Of a DNA stretch of 64,000 bases, positions 32,045 through 41,867 are shown piece by piece. The translations under genes were made by a program, and so were the position numbers. The notes under the pieces are model-generated. The model saw only the letters and a list, made by a program, of their open reading frames with translations. It searched no databases and was not told the origin of the DNA. The DNA is from Clostridia bacterium. GTDB taxonomy: Bacteria; Bacillota; Clostridia; Lachnospirales; Anaerotignaceae. Each line of letters opens with the position of its first letter. Position 1 is the stretch's first letter. The DNA lies in the NCBI GenBank assembly GCA_910575055.1, contig CAJTDC010000013.1:20284-84283 (forward strand). The letters are read 5' to 3'.

Positions 32045-33103
32045 ATGAGTGAAATAAAACGAAAACAAACAAGAACAGTAAAAGTAGGTAATGTTATGAT
32101 GGGAGGAAATTATCCTGTTGTAATACAGTCTATGTGTAATACAGATACAAGAGATGTAGAAAAAACAGTAAAACAAATATTAGAATTAGAACAGGCAGGC
32201 TGTGAAATAGTAAGAGTAGCTGTACCTGATATGACAGCAGCAAAGGCGATAGGAGAAATAAAAAAAAGAATTTCTATTCCTCTTGTAGCAGATATTCATT
32301 TTGATTATAAATTAGCATTAAAAGTAATGGATTTAGGAGTTGATAAAGTACGTATTAATCCTGGCAATATTGGAGAGGAAAGCCGTATACAGGCAGTAGT
32401 AGAAAAGGCAAAACAGAAACAAATACCTATACGAATTGGTGTAAATAGTGGTTCTTTAGAAAAGGATTTAATACAAAAATATGGTGGTGTTACACCAGAG
32501 GGACTGGTAGAAAGTGCATTACGCCATATTAGAATATTAGAAAAATATCAATTTTATGATATTGTAGTATCTATAAAAGCATCAAATGTGCCTTTTAGTG
32601 TACAAGCATATACATTACTTTCTGAAAAAGTTGATTATCCTATACACGTAGGAATTACAGAGGCAGGCACTGTGTATAGTGGTACTATAAAATCTGCTGT
32701 AGGAATTGGAGCAATATTGTTGCAGGGCATTGGTGACACTATAAGAGTTTCATTAACTGGAAATCCTGTAGAAGAAATAAAAGCAGCAAAAGAAATATTA
32801 AAAAGTGTTGGTATGCTGGAAAAGGGAATTGAATTAATTTCTTGCCCAACTTGTGGCAGAACACAAATTGATTTAATTTCCATTGCGAATGAAGTAGAAC
32901 AAAAATGTAAAAATTTGGATAAAAAATTAAAAGTAGCAGTTATGGGTTGTGTTGTGAATGGGCCAGGAGAAGCAAGAGAAGCAGATATTGGTATTGCAGG
33001 AGGAAAGGGAGAAGGTCTTCTTTTTAAAAAAGGAAAAATTATTAAAAAAATACCAGAAAATGAATTAGTAGAACAGCTAATGAAAGAAATAGAAATAATG
33101 TAA
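32045..33103 (+). CDS. ispG: 4-hydroxy-3-methylbut-2-enyl diphosphate synthase (IspG)
   Basis: 352 residues, iron-sulfur enzyme of the MEP pathway. [34 protein letters not shown] opens the TIM barrel; [12 protein letters not shown] and [12 protein letters not shown] follow; the 4Fe-4S ligands are in [12 protein letters not shown] and [36 protein letters not shown] 32045 follows AGAGGTGTGC; an upstream in-frame ATG (32003) lies inside the terminator. polC follows after 38 bp. Confidence 0.97.
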   Translation: MSEIKRKQTRTVKVGNVMMGGNYPVVIQSMCNTDTRDVEKTVKQILELEQAGCEIVRVAVPDMTAAKAIGEIKKRISIPLVADIHFDYKLALKVMDLGVDKVRINPGNIGEESRIQAVVEKAKQKQIPIRIGVNSGSLEKDLIQKYGGVTPEGLVESALRHIRILEKYQFYDIVVSIKASNVPFSVQAYTLLSEKVDYPIHVGITEAGTVYSGTIKSAVGIGAILLQGIGDTIRVSLTGNPVEEIKAAKEILKSVGMLEKGIELISCPTCGRTQIDLISIANEVEQKCKNLDKKLKVAVMGCVVNGPGEAREADIGIAGGKGEGLLFKKGKIIKKIPENELVEQLMKEIEIM

Positions 33104-33141
33104 TATTTAAAAAAATATTTAGTAAATAAAGGAGGAGTTTT

Positions 33142-36100
33142 GTGACAACGAAAGCATTTGCTACTGTTTTTGAAAAAATATCTCTTTCTGAAGCAGTAAA
33201 AAAAGCTTTTTGTAATAGTGTTGTAGAAAATGTAATTGTACACAAAAAGCAAAAAAATTTAGAAGTACATTTAGTTTCAGAGGAGATACTTGGATATACC
33301 ATATTACAACAGCTTCAAAATGAGTTATTAAATCAAATTCCAGGTGTAAAAGGAGTAAATATTAGTCCCTTTTTTAATGTAAAAGAAAAATTTTCAGAAA
33401 AAGAAATTATTGAAAAATATTGGGAAAATGTAGTTTGTGAAATTTCATCACAAAGCCCTATTTGTAAAGGTATTATGAAAGAGGCTTATTGGGAACTGCA
33501 ACAAAAAAAGTTGCTGATTTATGTAAAAAATAATACAGCATATTATATGTATAAAAAGGGTATGGAAGAAAAAATACAACAATGTTTACAACAACAAACA
33601 GCATTACAGTTTCGTGTAATGTTTAAAGATGTGCATATTTCTGAACAAGAAAAAGAAGAGTTTTCACAAAGACAAATTTCTAAACAAAATGAAATGATAG
33701 CACAGATTAGTGCAAAACAAGCAGAAGTAGAAAAAATACGTGATACGCAACAAACAGAAGCAGTTTCTGAAAGTATTATGAAAGGCGTTCTTTTTGGCAA
33801 AGAATTTAACGGTGCTGTTTCAAAAATATATGACAGTAAAATAGAAGGTGAAAAAGTAATTATTGAAGGCAATTTATTTCATATAGAAACAAGAGAAATC
33901 AAAGGTGAAAAGTATATTGTTTCATTTGATATTACAGATTTATCAGACTCTACTACTGTAAAATTTTTTGTAAAAAAGAATATTTTCGAAAAGGAATTAA
34001 AAGCATTTATAAAAGGTGGCAGCTATGTGCGTGTGCAAGGAGATGTGCAGTTTGATAAATATGCCAAAGAAATTAACATTATGGCAAAAAATATTATGCT
34101 TGCACAACCACCTCCAAAAAGAAAAGATAATGCAGAACAAAAAAGAGTAGAATTACATTTACACACACAAATGAGTAGTATGGACGGTGTAACAAATGTA
34201 AAAACTTATATAAAAAGGGCAATAGAATGGGGACATAAAGCCATTGCTATTACAGACCATGGTGTGGTACAGGCATTTCCAGATGCTATGAATGCAGCAA
34301 ATGGTACAGATTTAAAAGTAATTTATGGTGTAGAAGCTTATTTGATAGATGATTTAGGTAATGTTGTGATGTGTCCAAAAGGACAAAGCTTGTATGATAC
34401 ATTTATTGTGTTTGACATAGAAACAACAGGCCTTTCTAAAGAAAATGACAAAATTACTGAAATTGGTGCAGTAAAAGTAGAAAACGGGAAAATAATAGAA
34501 CGTTTTAGTACATTTGTAAATCCTAAAAAGCGTTTGAGTGAAGAAATTGTAAAACTAACAAATATTACTGATGATATGTTAAAAGATGCTCCTACTATTG
34601 ATAAAGTATTGCCTCAATTTTTGAAATTTTGTGGAAATGGTGTACTTGTAGCACACAATGCAGGTTTTGACGTAGGGTTTATTAGAAATAATGCAGAAGC
34701 ATTACATATGTCTTCTGTAGACAATACTGTTTTAGATACTGTGGAGTTATCCAGAACACTTTTACCAGAGTTAAAGAAACATAAATTAGATATTGTTGCA
34801 GAGCATTTAGGAGTTTCATTAGAAGGGCATCATAGAGCAGTAAATGATGCAGAAGCGACTGCAGAAATATTTATAAAATTGGTTGCTATGCTAGAACAAA
34901 AAGGTATTACAAATATTGATGAAATTAATGTTTTGGCAAGTCGAACAGTTAATTATAATAAATTGAAGCCATATCACGCTGTTATATTGGTAAAAAACTA
35001 TACAGGATTAAGAAATTTATACGAATTGGTATCAAAGGCACATATTGATTATTATTTTAGACGACCACGTATTCCTAAAAGTGAATATTTGAAATTAAAA
35101 GAAGGGCTTATGATAGGAAGTGCTTGTGAAGCAGGTGAATTATATAGAGCATTGCTTGACAATAAACCCAAAGAATATATTGAAGAAATTGTAAATTTTT
35201 ATGATTATTTGGAGATACAACCTTTAGGAAATAATCATTTTATGGTTGCCTCTCAAAAAATAGATGCAGTTCATTCTGTAGAAGATATTAAAGATTTTAA
35301 TAGAAAAATTGTGCACTTGGGAGAACAGTACAATAAATTAGTAGTAGCAACTTGTGATGCACATTTTATAGACCCAGAAGATGCAGTATATAGAAAAGTC
35401 ATTATGACAGCAGAAGGTTTTTCAGATGCAGAAAATCAGCCTCCATTATATTATAGAACAACAGAAGAAATGCTCACAGAATTTCAATATTTAGGAGAAG
35501 AAAAAGCACAAGAAATTGTAATAACAAATACAAATAAAATTGCAGATAGTATTGAAAAAATAAAACCAATACCAGATGAAACATTTCCACCTAAAATTGA
35601 CGGAGCGGAGGAACAGCTAAAACAAATTACAATGGAAAAAGCAATATCAATATATGGTGACCCTTTACCAGAAATTGTACAACAAAGATTGGATAAAGAA
35701 TTAAATTCTATTATTAAAAATGGTTTTTCTGTATTGTATATTATTGCACAAAAATTAGTTTGGAAATCTGTTGCAGATGGCTATTTAGTAGGTTCTCGTG
35801 GTTCTGTTGGTTCTTCTTTTGTAGCAAATATGGCAGGTATTACAGAAGTAAATTCATTACCCCCACATTATGTTTGTCCAAAGTGTAAATATTCTGACTT
35901 TACTTCTGATGTTGTCAAAGCAGCAGCTATGGAGGAAGGTAGTGGCTGTGATATGCCAGACAAAAATTGTCCTGTTTGTGGCACATTACTCAATAAAGAA
36001 GGGCACGATATTCCTTTTGAAACATTTTTGGGATTTGATGGAGATAAAGAACCTGATATTGACTTAAATTTTTCGGGAGAATATCAGCAAACAGCACACG

Positions 36101-37485
36101 CTTATACAGAAGAATTATTTGGTACAGGCCACGTTTTTAAAGCTGGTACAATAGGTACATTAGCAGAAAAAACAGCATATGGTTTTGTAAAAAAATATTT
36201 TGATGGAAAAGAAGTAACAGCTCATAATGCAGAAATCAATCGTTTGGTGCAAGGGTGTACAGGAATTAAAAGAACAACAGGACAACATCCTGGTGGTCTT
36301 ATGGTTGTACCAAGTGACCACGATATTTATGAGTTTTGTCCTATACAAAGACCTGCAAATGATATGAATTCTACGATTACTACAACTCATTTTGATTATC
36401 ATTCTATTAGTGGCCGTCTGCTAAAATTAGATTTACTAGGACACGACGACCCTACTGTTATTAGAATGTTATATGATTTAACAGGGGTTAATCCTCAAAG
36501 TGTTTCATTGGGAGATAAAGATACTATGTCATTATTTGAGTCGCCTAAAGTGCTAGGAGTAACACCAGAACAAATAGGCTGTGAAACAGGTACACTAGGT
36601 ATACCAGAATTTGGTACAAAATTTGTAAGGCAAATGCTTCTAGATACAAAGCCAAAGACATTTGCAGATTTATTAAGAATATCAGGACTTTCTCATGGTA
36701 CTGATGTTTGGATAGGAAATGCTCAAACATTAATAGAAAATAAAATTATTACATTAAAGGAAACGATTTCTACACGTGATAGTATTATGATTTATTTAAT
36801 CAATAAAGGAGTAGAAAAAAAGAAATCATTTAAAATTATGGAAAAAGTAAGAAAAGGAAAAGGATTAGATGAAAATGATATTGCAGATATGAAAGCAAAT
36901 AATGTGCCAGATTGGTATATAGACTCCTGCCAAAAAATAAAATATATGTTTCCAAAAGCACACGCTGCTGCATATGTTATGATGGCATTTCGCATTGCTT
37001 ATTTTAAAGTAAATTATCCTTTGGCTTATTATGCCTCTTATTTTACTGTAAGAGCGTGTGACGACTTTGATTATAGTTGTATGTGTTTGGGAGAAGAAAC
37101 AGCAAAACAAGCAATACATGACATCAATGTAAAAGGTATGGAAGCAACTACAAAAGAAAAAAATAAATTGACAGTATTAGAAATTATTATAGAATTTTAT
37201 GCAAGAGGATTTCATTTTTTACCTATTGATTTATATGAGTCTGATGCAAAAAAATTTATTATAAAAGGGAATGGTTTAATTCCTCCTTTTCATTCTTTGC
37301 AGGGGTTAGGAGATACAGCAGCACAAAGTATTGTAGAAGGTAGAGAAAAAGGAGGAGAGTTTAAAACAATAGAAGAATTTAAAGAAAGAACTTCTGTAGG
37401 TAAAACATTAATTGAACTGTTGAAAGAAAATGGTGTATTAAAGGGAATACCAGATACAAATCAGTTATCATTGTTTATGGATTAA
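33142..37485 (+). CDS. polC: DNA polymerase III alpha subunit, PolC type
   Basis: 1447 residues, main replicative polymerase of low-GC Gram-positives. Order: N-terminal domain, OB fold (~220-317), first part of PHP domain (VELHLHTQMSSMDGVTN, ~333), inserted DEDD 3'-5' exonuclease (FDIETTGLSKENDKITEIGAV ~425; VAHNAGFDVGFI; HRAVNDAEATAEIF), rest of PHP, then the C-family polymerase with a Cys4 zinc site (CPKCKYSDF...CPVCG, ~912-952), catalytic PDIDLNFSGE (~972) and PKAHAAAYVMMAFRIAYFK. The start is GTG 33142 behind AAAGGAGGAG. Final gene of the housekeeping run, closed by a strong terminator. Confidence 0.98.
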   Translation: MTTKAFATVFEKISLSEAVKKAFCNSVVENVIVHKKQKNLEVHLVSEEILGYTILQQLQNELLNQIPGVKGVNISPFFNVKEKFSEKEIIEKYWENVVCEISSQSPICKGIMKEAYWELQQKKLLIYVKNNTAYYMYKKGMEEKIQQCLQQQTALQFRVMFKDVHISEQEKEEFSQRQISKQNEMIAQISAKQAEVEKIRDTQQTEAVSESIMKGVLFGKEFNGAVSKIYDSKIEGEKVIIEGNLFHIETREIKGEKYIVSFDITDLSDSTTVKFFVKKNIFEKELKAFIKGGSYVRVQGDVQFDKYAKEINIMAKNIMLAQPPPKRKDNAEQKRVELHLHTQMSSMDGVTNVKTYIKRAIEWGHKAIAITDHGVVQAFPDAMNAANGTDLKVIYGVEAYLIDDLGNVVMCPKGQSLYDTFIVFDIETTGLSKENDKITEIGAVKVENGKIIERFSTFVNPKKRLSEEIVKLTNITDDMLKDAPTIDKVLPQFLKFCGNGVLVAHNAGFDVGFIRNNAEALHMSSVDNTVLDTVELSRTLLPELKKHKLDIVAEHLGVSLEGHHRAVNDAEATAEIFIKLVAMLEQKGITNIDEINVLASRTVNYNKLKPYHAVILVKNYTGLRNLYELVSKAHIDYYFRRPRIPKSEYLKLKEGLMIGSACEAGELYRALLDNKPKEYIEEIVNFYDYLEIQPLGNNHFMVASQKIDAVHSVEDIKDFNRKIVHLGEQYNKLVVATCDAHFIDPEDAVYRKVIMTAEGFSDAENQPPLYYRTTEEMLTEFQYLGEEKAQEIVITNTNKIADSIEKIKPIPDETFPPKIDGAEEQLKQITMEKAISIYGDPLPEIVQQRLDKELNSIIKNGFSVLYIIAQKLVWKSVADGYLVGSRGSVGSSFVANMAGITEVNSLPPHYVCPKCKYSDFTSDVVKAAAMEEGSGCDMPDKNCPVCGTLLNKEGHDIPFETFLGFDGDKEPDIDLNFSGEYQQTAHAYTEELFGTGHVFKAGTIGTLAEKTAYGFVKKYFDGKEVTAHNAEINRLVQGCTGIKRTTGQHPGGLMVVPSDHDIYEFCPIQRPANDMNSTITTTHFDYHSISGRLLKLDLLGHDDPTVIRMLYDLTGVNPQSVSLGDKDTMSLFESPKVLGVTPEQIGCETGTLGIPEFGTKFVRQMLLDTKPKTFADLLRISGLSHGTDVWIGNAQTLIENKIITLKETISTRDSIMIYLINKGVEKKKSFKIMEKVRKGKGLDENDIADMKANNVPDWYIDSCQKIKYMFPKAHAAAYVMMAFRIAYFKVNYPLAYYASYFTVRACDDFDYSCMCLGEETAKQAIHDINVKGMEATTKEKNKLTVLEIIIEFYARGFHFLPIDLYESDAKKFIIKGNGLIPPFHSLQGLGDTAAQSIVEGREKGGEFKTIEEFKERTSVGKTLIELLKENGVLKGIPDTNQLSLFMD

Positions 37486-37491
37486 ATAAAA

Positions 37492-37525
37492 AAAAGTCCT
37501 GCTATGGTATTAGCAGGACTTTTTT
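37492..37525. terminator. Bidirectional terminator between polC and the convergent 37526 gene
   Basis: Perfect 13-bp stem AAAAGTCCTGCTA / TAGCAGGACTTTT, loop TGGTAT, T-run on both strands. Confidence 0.9.
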
Positions 37526-38341
37526 TCAACCATTTTCAAAATAGTTTTTTATAAAATCAATAACCTTTTTTTGATTTCCACAACGAGGACAAGTATATGT
37601 ACCACAATAATAGGACAATATTTTGACAAGATGTTCTTCTCCTAATATAGAAAGTACATTACTTAACCAAACAAATGTATCATTAAATGAAATATTATCC
37701 CATTCATTCAACTGATATGTGGCTGGCGTAATCTGACTTAGTTCTTGTTTGTTTGAAAATGAAAATGATAATTCTTCATCACAATATTCGCAATTATCAC
37801 ACAATATATAAAATATATCCCAAGCAGATAATATTAAAATATAAGCGAAATATTTATCTCCTAATATGGCTAAAATAGAAGTACAAAATTCTGATTTTTC
37901 AGTAGAAGACATTTGATTTAATAATTCCATATGTTCAAATAAAAATTTTTTCGTTTTTTGCTGTAGTATAAAAAAACTTTTTTTGTAATTATCTAATATG
38001 GACTGTTTTATTTTGTCCTCTTTGGAGTGATTTTCTGGAATGTCTGTTGCAATACAATAACCTACATTTGAAATAATGTAAAATTGTTCTAAAAAATTGT
38101 TTTCATATTGCTCTAATAATGCTACAATATAAGGCAAAGTAATATATGTGGCATTGTAAAAACTCATTTGATGACTTAGATTTTCAAATAAATTTTCAAA
38201 AGCAATATAATAATCTGAATTTTCATTCTTTTTATAAAATAATTGCTTTTCACTAGTAAGGGCTATAATGTCTTCTTTTACACTTCCATAAGCTCCTTTA
38301 TATATTTCCCATAAAGGAGAATTAAAATCTATTAAATTCAT
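37526..38341 (-). CDS. Uncharacterised protein, HEAT-like immunity-type pattern with C-terminal CxxC
   Basis: 271 residues. The N-terminal 90 residues follow a pattern I associate with a large family of HEAT-like proteins often found as immunity-type genes: W.I-KGAYG-SV-EDI-AL, then a line of helices with NLFENLSHQMSFYNATYITLPYIVALLEQ (the 'L.HQ.t.Y.at...P.l..ll' signature). The end carries CGTYTCPRCGNQKKVIDFI, a short zinc-ribbon-like knuckle. No toxin gene is beside it: polC is convergent and a phosphoesterase lies upstream. AAAGGAAATTTT precedes ATG. Family assignment is by pattern only. Confidence 0.6.
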   Translation of the reverse strand: MNLIDFNSPLWEIYKGAYGSVKEDIIALTSEKQLFYKKNENSDYYIAFENLFENLSHQMSFYNATYITLPYIVALLEQYENNFLEQFYIISNVGYCIATDIPENHSKEDKIKQSILDNYKKSFFILQQKTKKFLFEHMELLNQMSSTEKSEFCTSILAILGDKYFAYILILSAWDIFYILCDNCEYCDEELSFSFSNKQELSQITPATYQLNEWDNISFNDTFVWLSNVLSILGEEHLVKILSYYCGTYTCPRCGNQKKVIDFIKNYFENG

Positions 38342-38377
38342 AAAATTTCCTTTCTATCATTTTGCTATAATACTATT

Positions 38378-38881
38378 TTAATTTTGAGATTGTATTTTTT
38401 GTATAATTTCATTTAGTGAAATAGGGGTATAATTTATTCTTTCTACAGATACACAATAATGCTGATTACTATATGTGTGAAACATTGGAGAATTGTGAAT
38501 ATGTCCGAATATATTTGCATAAGGCATATTTTTGTTTACATACATTGGTTTATGGGATAATATCCAAAATTCATTTAATATAATAGGCATATCATATACT
38601 TCTATAAAGCCTGTATGACGATAATATTCGTTGCTGTATTTGTCGTGATTTCCTTTTACAAGGTATTTATTACCATTTAGTTGACTTAATATAGAATATT
38701 CATTTTTTTCAGCACCAAAATCACCAAGAATATAAACAATATCATTATTTTTTATAACACAATTCCATCTATAAATAATTTCATTATTCATTTGTGTAAT
38801 ATTTTGAAAAGGCCTGTTTTCATATCGTATAATATTTTCATCTGAAAAATGAGTATCTGCAATGAAATAGATACTACTCAT
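38378..38881 (-). CDS. Calcineurin-like metallophosphoesterase
   Basis: 167 residues, single domain. Metal-ligand motifs in order: FIADTHFSDENI (D-x-H), VYILGDFG (GD), LVKGNHDKYS (GNHD), ILSHKP (H) and NIFGHIHNSP (GHxH). This is the YfcE/MJ0936-like or phage/diadenosine-type small phosphoesterase pattern. It should hydrolyse a phosphoester with two metal ions; the substrate is unknown. Ribosome site GAGGTG. It follows prfC by 18 bp on the same strand and may be co-transcribed with it. Confidence 0.85.
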   Translation of the reverse strand: MSSIYFIADTHFSDENIIRYENRPFQNITQMNNEIIYRWNCVIKNNDIVYILGDFGAEKNEYSILSQLNGNKYLVKGNHDKYSNEYYRHTGFIEVYDMPIILNEFWILSHKPMYVNKNMPYANIFGHIHNSPMFHTYSNQHYCVSVERINYTPISLNEIIQKIQSQN

Positions 38882-38899
38882 TTTATCACCTCATTTTTA

Positions 38900-40495
38900 T
38901 TATTTGTCTAAATAATATTTGTCATCTACATCTAATGCTTCTACTAATAATACTTCTTTATTTTTTTCTAAAAATGTATTCATAGTATAATTATTTGCAA
39001 AAAGGAAAACAGGTCTTTCAAATCTGTCATAAACAAGTGAACATCGGGAAGAAATATAATTTTTTAAATCAATATCTTTTGAAACAGTAGGAGATACCCA
39101 TCTCGCTACACTGTAATCTAAATCTTCCATACGTATTTCTGAATTATATTCATTTTTAAGACGATATTCAAACACCTCAAATTGAAGCACACCCACTGCA
39201 CCAAGTATAATATCATTATACTCATTGTGATAAACTTGTATTGCACCTTCTTGAGCCAACTGTGAAACGCCTTTTTGAAATTGTTTTGCTTTTAAGGAGT
39301 TAACAGGATGTACCCTTTTAAAAAATTCTGGAGGGAATGTAGGAAGTGGTTCAAAAAATATTTTTTCTTTACTTGTAGTTAATGTATCGCCAATTTGATA
39401 ATTACCTGTGTCATAAATACCAATAACATCACCAGCATATGCTTTTTCTACAGTTTCTCTTTCATTTGCCATAAGCTGTGTAGATTGACTTAATTTAAGC
39501 TGTTTGCCTGTACGAGAAAGTGTAACATTCATACCTCTTTCAAATGTACCAGAACAAATACGTAAAAATGCAAGTCTATCTCTATGAGCAGGGTTCATAT
39601 TCGCTTGAATTTTAAATATAAATCCGCTGAAAAAATCATCTGTAGGTTTTATTACCCCTGTAGTTGTTTTTCTTTCACTGGGTGCAGGTGACCAATCTAA
39701 AAAGTGATTTAAAAAAGGAACAATACCAAAGTCTACTAAAGCAGAACCAAAAAATACAGGGGAAAGTTTCCCTTCTTTTATTGCTTGTAAATCAAAAGTA
39801 TTTCCAGCACCATCTAATAATTCAATTTCATTACGAAGTATATCAATGTTTGCTTCACTAATAATGCCATCTAATTTATCACCATAAACACCATTTGCAC
39901 CTAAATCAATCACATCATTTTTTCTGTATACATATACTTTGTTTTCTAGTCTGTCATAAATTCCCTCAAATGTCAAACCGTTTCCTATAGGCCATGTAAC
40001 AGCAGTAGAGGGTAATCCAAGTGCGTCCTCTAAATCTGCCATACAGTCAAGAGGGTCTTTTGATTGACGATCTAATTTGTTTATAAATGTAAATATAGGA
40101 ATTTTACGCATACTGCAAACTTTAAAAAGTTTTTCTGTTTGTGCTTCAACACCTTTTGCTGCGTCAATTACCATAACAGCACTATCTACAGAGGTCAGTA
40201 TACGATAGGTGTCTTCTCCAAAATCATTATGTCCAGGCGTATCCATAATAGAAACTACTTTATCATTATATTCAAACTGCATAACAGAAGAAGTAACAGA
40301 AATACCTCTTTGCTTTTCAATTTCCATCCAATCTGATTTTGCAAATTTTTGATTTCTTCTTGCTTTGACAGTGCCAGCCTCTCTAATTGCACCACCATGA
40401 AGAAGTAATTTTTCTGTTAGTGTTGTTTTGCCAGCGTCAGGATGAGAAATGACACCGAAAATACGTCTTTTTTGTATTGTTTCTTGATTAACCAT
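38900..40495 (-). CDS. prfC: Peptide chain release factor 3
   Basis: 531-residue GTPase that recycles RF1/RF2 from the ribosome. G1 SHPDAGKTTLTEKLLLHGGAIREAGTVKAR, the RF3-specific WMEIEKQRGISVTSSVMQFEY, G3 DTPGHNDFGEDTYR, G4 INKLDR, then domain II/III with FERPVFLFANNYT at the end. Ribosome site GAAAGGAAATT. Not in the standard neighbourhood of any other gene here; the 37526 and 38378 genes lie downstream. Confidence 0.95.
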   Translation of the reverse strand: MVNQETIQKRRIFGVISHPDAGKTTLTEKLLLHGGAIREAGTVKARRNQKFAKSDWMEIEKQRGISVTSSVMQFEYNDKVVSIMDTPGHNDFGEDTYRILTSVDSAVMVIDAAKGVEAQTEKLFKVCSMRKIPIFTFINKLDRQSKDPLDCMADLEDALGLPSTAVTWPIGNGLTFEGIYDRLENKVYVYRKNDVIDLGANGVYGDKLDGIISEANIDILRNEIELLDGAGNTFDLQAIKEGKLSPVFFGSALVDFGIVPFLNHFLDWSPAPSERKTTTGVIKPTDDFFSGFIFKIQANMNPAHRDRLAFLRICSGTFERGMNVTLSRTGKQLKLSQSTQLMANERETVEKAYAGDVIGIYDTGNYQIGDTLTTSKEKIFFEPLPTFPPEFFKRVHPVNSLKAKQFQKGVSQLAQEGAIQVYHNEYNDIILGAVGVLQFEVFEYRLKNEYNSEIRMEDLDYSVARWVSPTVSKDIDLKNYISSRCSLVYDRFERPVFLFANNYTMNTFLEKNKEVLLVEALDVDDKYYLDK

Positions 40496-41009
40496 ATAAA
40501 TTAATTTCCTTTCTTTCTCTTTTCGCTATTACTCTATTGTAACCAAAATATAAATATAAAAATTAAGTTAGGCAATAAATGTTTAAAAGTATTTAAAATA
40601 TAATATTTTTAATACTTTTTACTTTATTTCATTTATGCTCTTTTTTAAAATTGTATTTTAAAATGTCTTTTCTATAGTTTTATATTTAAGTTACTAGAAT
40701 TTAGTATTTAGTGAAATATACATAATTCTTTTTTCTCTATCATAACAAGAATTTCTTCCTTTTTCAACCGCAATTTCTTTTATATAATTTTTTAATATTT
40801 TCTGATGTATTTCAGAAATTAATACCAAATCATTTTGATGCTATTATTATTATAGAAAATAGCAAAGTATCAAATAAAATGTTTGAAAATTATTTTCTAT
40901 TAAATAAGAGTGTTGTATACTAGTAAATACTTATTCTAAAAACCGCAAGATATATGAAAAACAGAACAAAATATATTGTTATAATATAGAGAGAAAGGAG
41001 GAAGACATA
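40496..41009. other. 514-bp gene-free stretch with a possible coding remnant
   Basis: Very AT-rich. On the minus strand, 40694-40840 is an open stretch of 48 codons with protein-like composition (…SEIHQKILKNYIKEI…) but no ATG at the front and no ribosome site, so perhaps the tail of a decayed gene. TATAAT at about 40978-40984 region plausibly drives the AraC gene. Otherwise I see nothing. Confidence 0.3.
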
Positions 41010-41867
41010 ATGCCAAGAAATATCAAAAATGTAATGGCAGCAATAGACTATATAGAAAGCCACCTATACAAAAAAATAAACCTAGAAATCATAGCACAAG
41101 CTGTACATTATTCAAAATATCATTTACACAGAATGTTCACAAATACAGTAGGATTAACAATCCATAATTATGTACAACGCCGCCAGTTGACCGAAGCTGC
41201 AAAACTACTTACTATTTCCAATAAACCAATTCTTGAAATTGCACTTTCTGTTGGATATGAAAGTCAACAGTCTTTTACGGATATTTTTAAAGCTATGTAT
41301 AAAAAATCTCCTAACCAATATAGAAAAGAAAAAGAATTTTATCCGTTGCAGCTCAGATATGTTTTGAATGACAAAACTGTAAGTTTAAAAGAAAAAAATT
41401 GGCAGTATAAAATCGCCTTTGCAACAAAAGAGGATATACCTAAATGGATAGAATTAGTTTCTCTTGTTATTGATGGTTTTCCGTGTTTAGATGAAAAGAA
41501 ATATCTGAAACAGTTGCACAAGTATATCAAAAATAAGCAAGCATTAATTTTGAAAGACGCTGATACTGCAATAGGAATTATGGCGTTTAATGAAATAATG
41601 GGAAATATTGATTTTTTTGGAGTACACCCACAGTATCGAAAAAAAGGAATAGAAAAAGCATTTTGTGAAAAGGCATTGTATGAACTTACACATTCTACAC
41701 AGATTAGTGTTACAACTTTTAGAGAAGGCGATAAAGCAGATACTGGATATAGAGAAATATGGAAAAGACTTGGATTTGTTGAAGCAGAATTATTGGTTGA
41801 ATTTGGCTATCCGACACAACGATTTATATTACAAAAAGAAAAATCGGAGAGTGAAAAAAATGAATGA
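41010..41867 (+). CDS. AraC-family regulator fused to a GNAT-like domain
   Basis: 285 residues. The N-terminal ~110 residues are an AraC DNA-binding domain: two helix-turn-helices (LEIIAQAVHYSKYHLHRMFTNTVGLTIHNYVQRRQL and ILEIALSVGYESQQSFTDIFKAMYKKSPNQYR). The C-terminal ~150 residues look like an acetyltransferase fold (IGIMAFNEIMGNIDFFGVHPQYRKKGIEKAFCEKALYELTHS, the usual V-x-P-x-Y/R-x-x-G-I/L loop). The typical G at the end of the acetyl-CoA loop is partly changed, so catalysis is uncertain and it may be a ligand sensor. The last 8 bp overlap a MATE exporter, which it likely controls. Ribosome site AAAGGAGGAAG. Confidence 0.8.
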   Translation: MPRNIKNVMAAIDYIESHLYKKINLEIIAQAVHYSKYHLHRMFTNTVGLTIHNYVQRRQLTEAAKLLTISNKPILEIALSVGYESQQSFTDIFKAMYKKSPNQYRKEKEFYPLQLRYVLNDKTVSLKEKNWQYKIAFATKEDIPKWIELVSLVIDGFPCLDEKKYLKQLHKYIKNKQALILKDADTAIGIMAFNEIMGNIDFFGVHPQYRKKGIEKAFCEKALYELTHSTQISVTTFREGDKADTGYREIWKRLGFVEAELLVEFGYPTQRFILQKEKSESEKNE

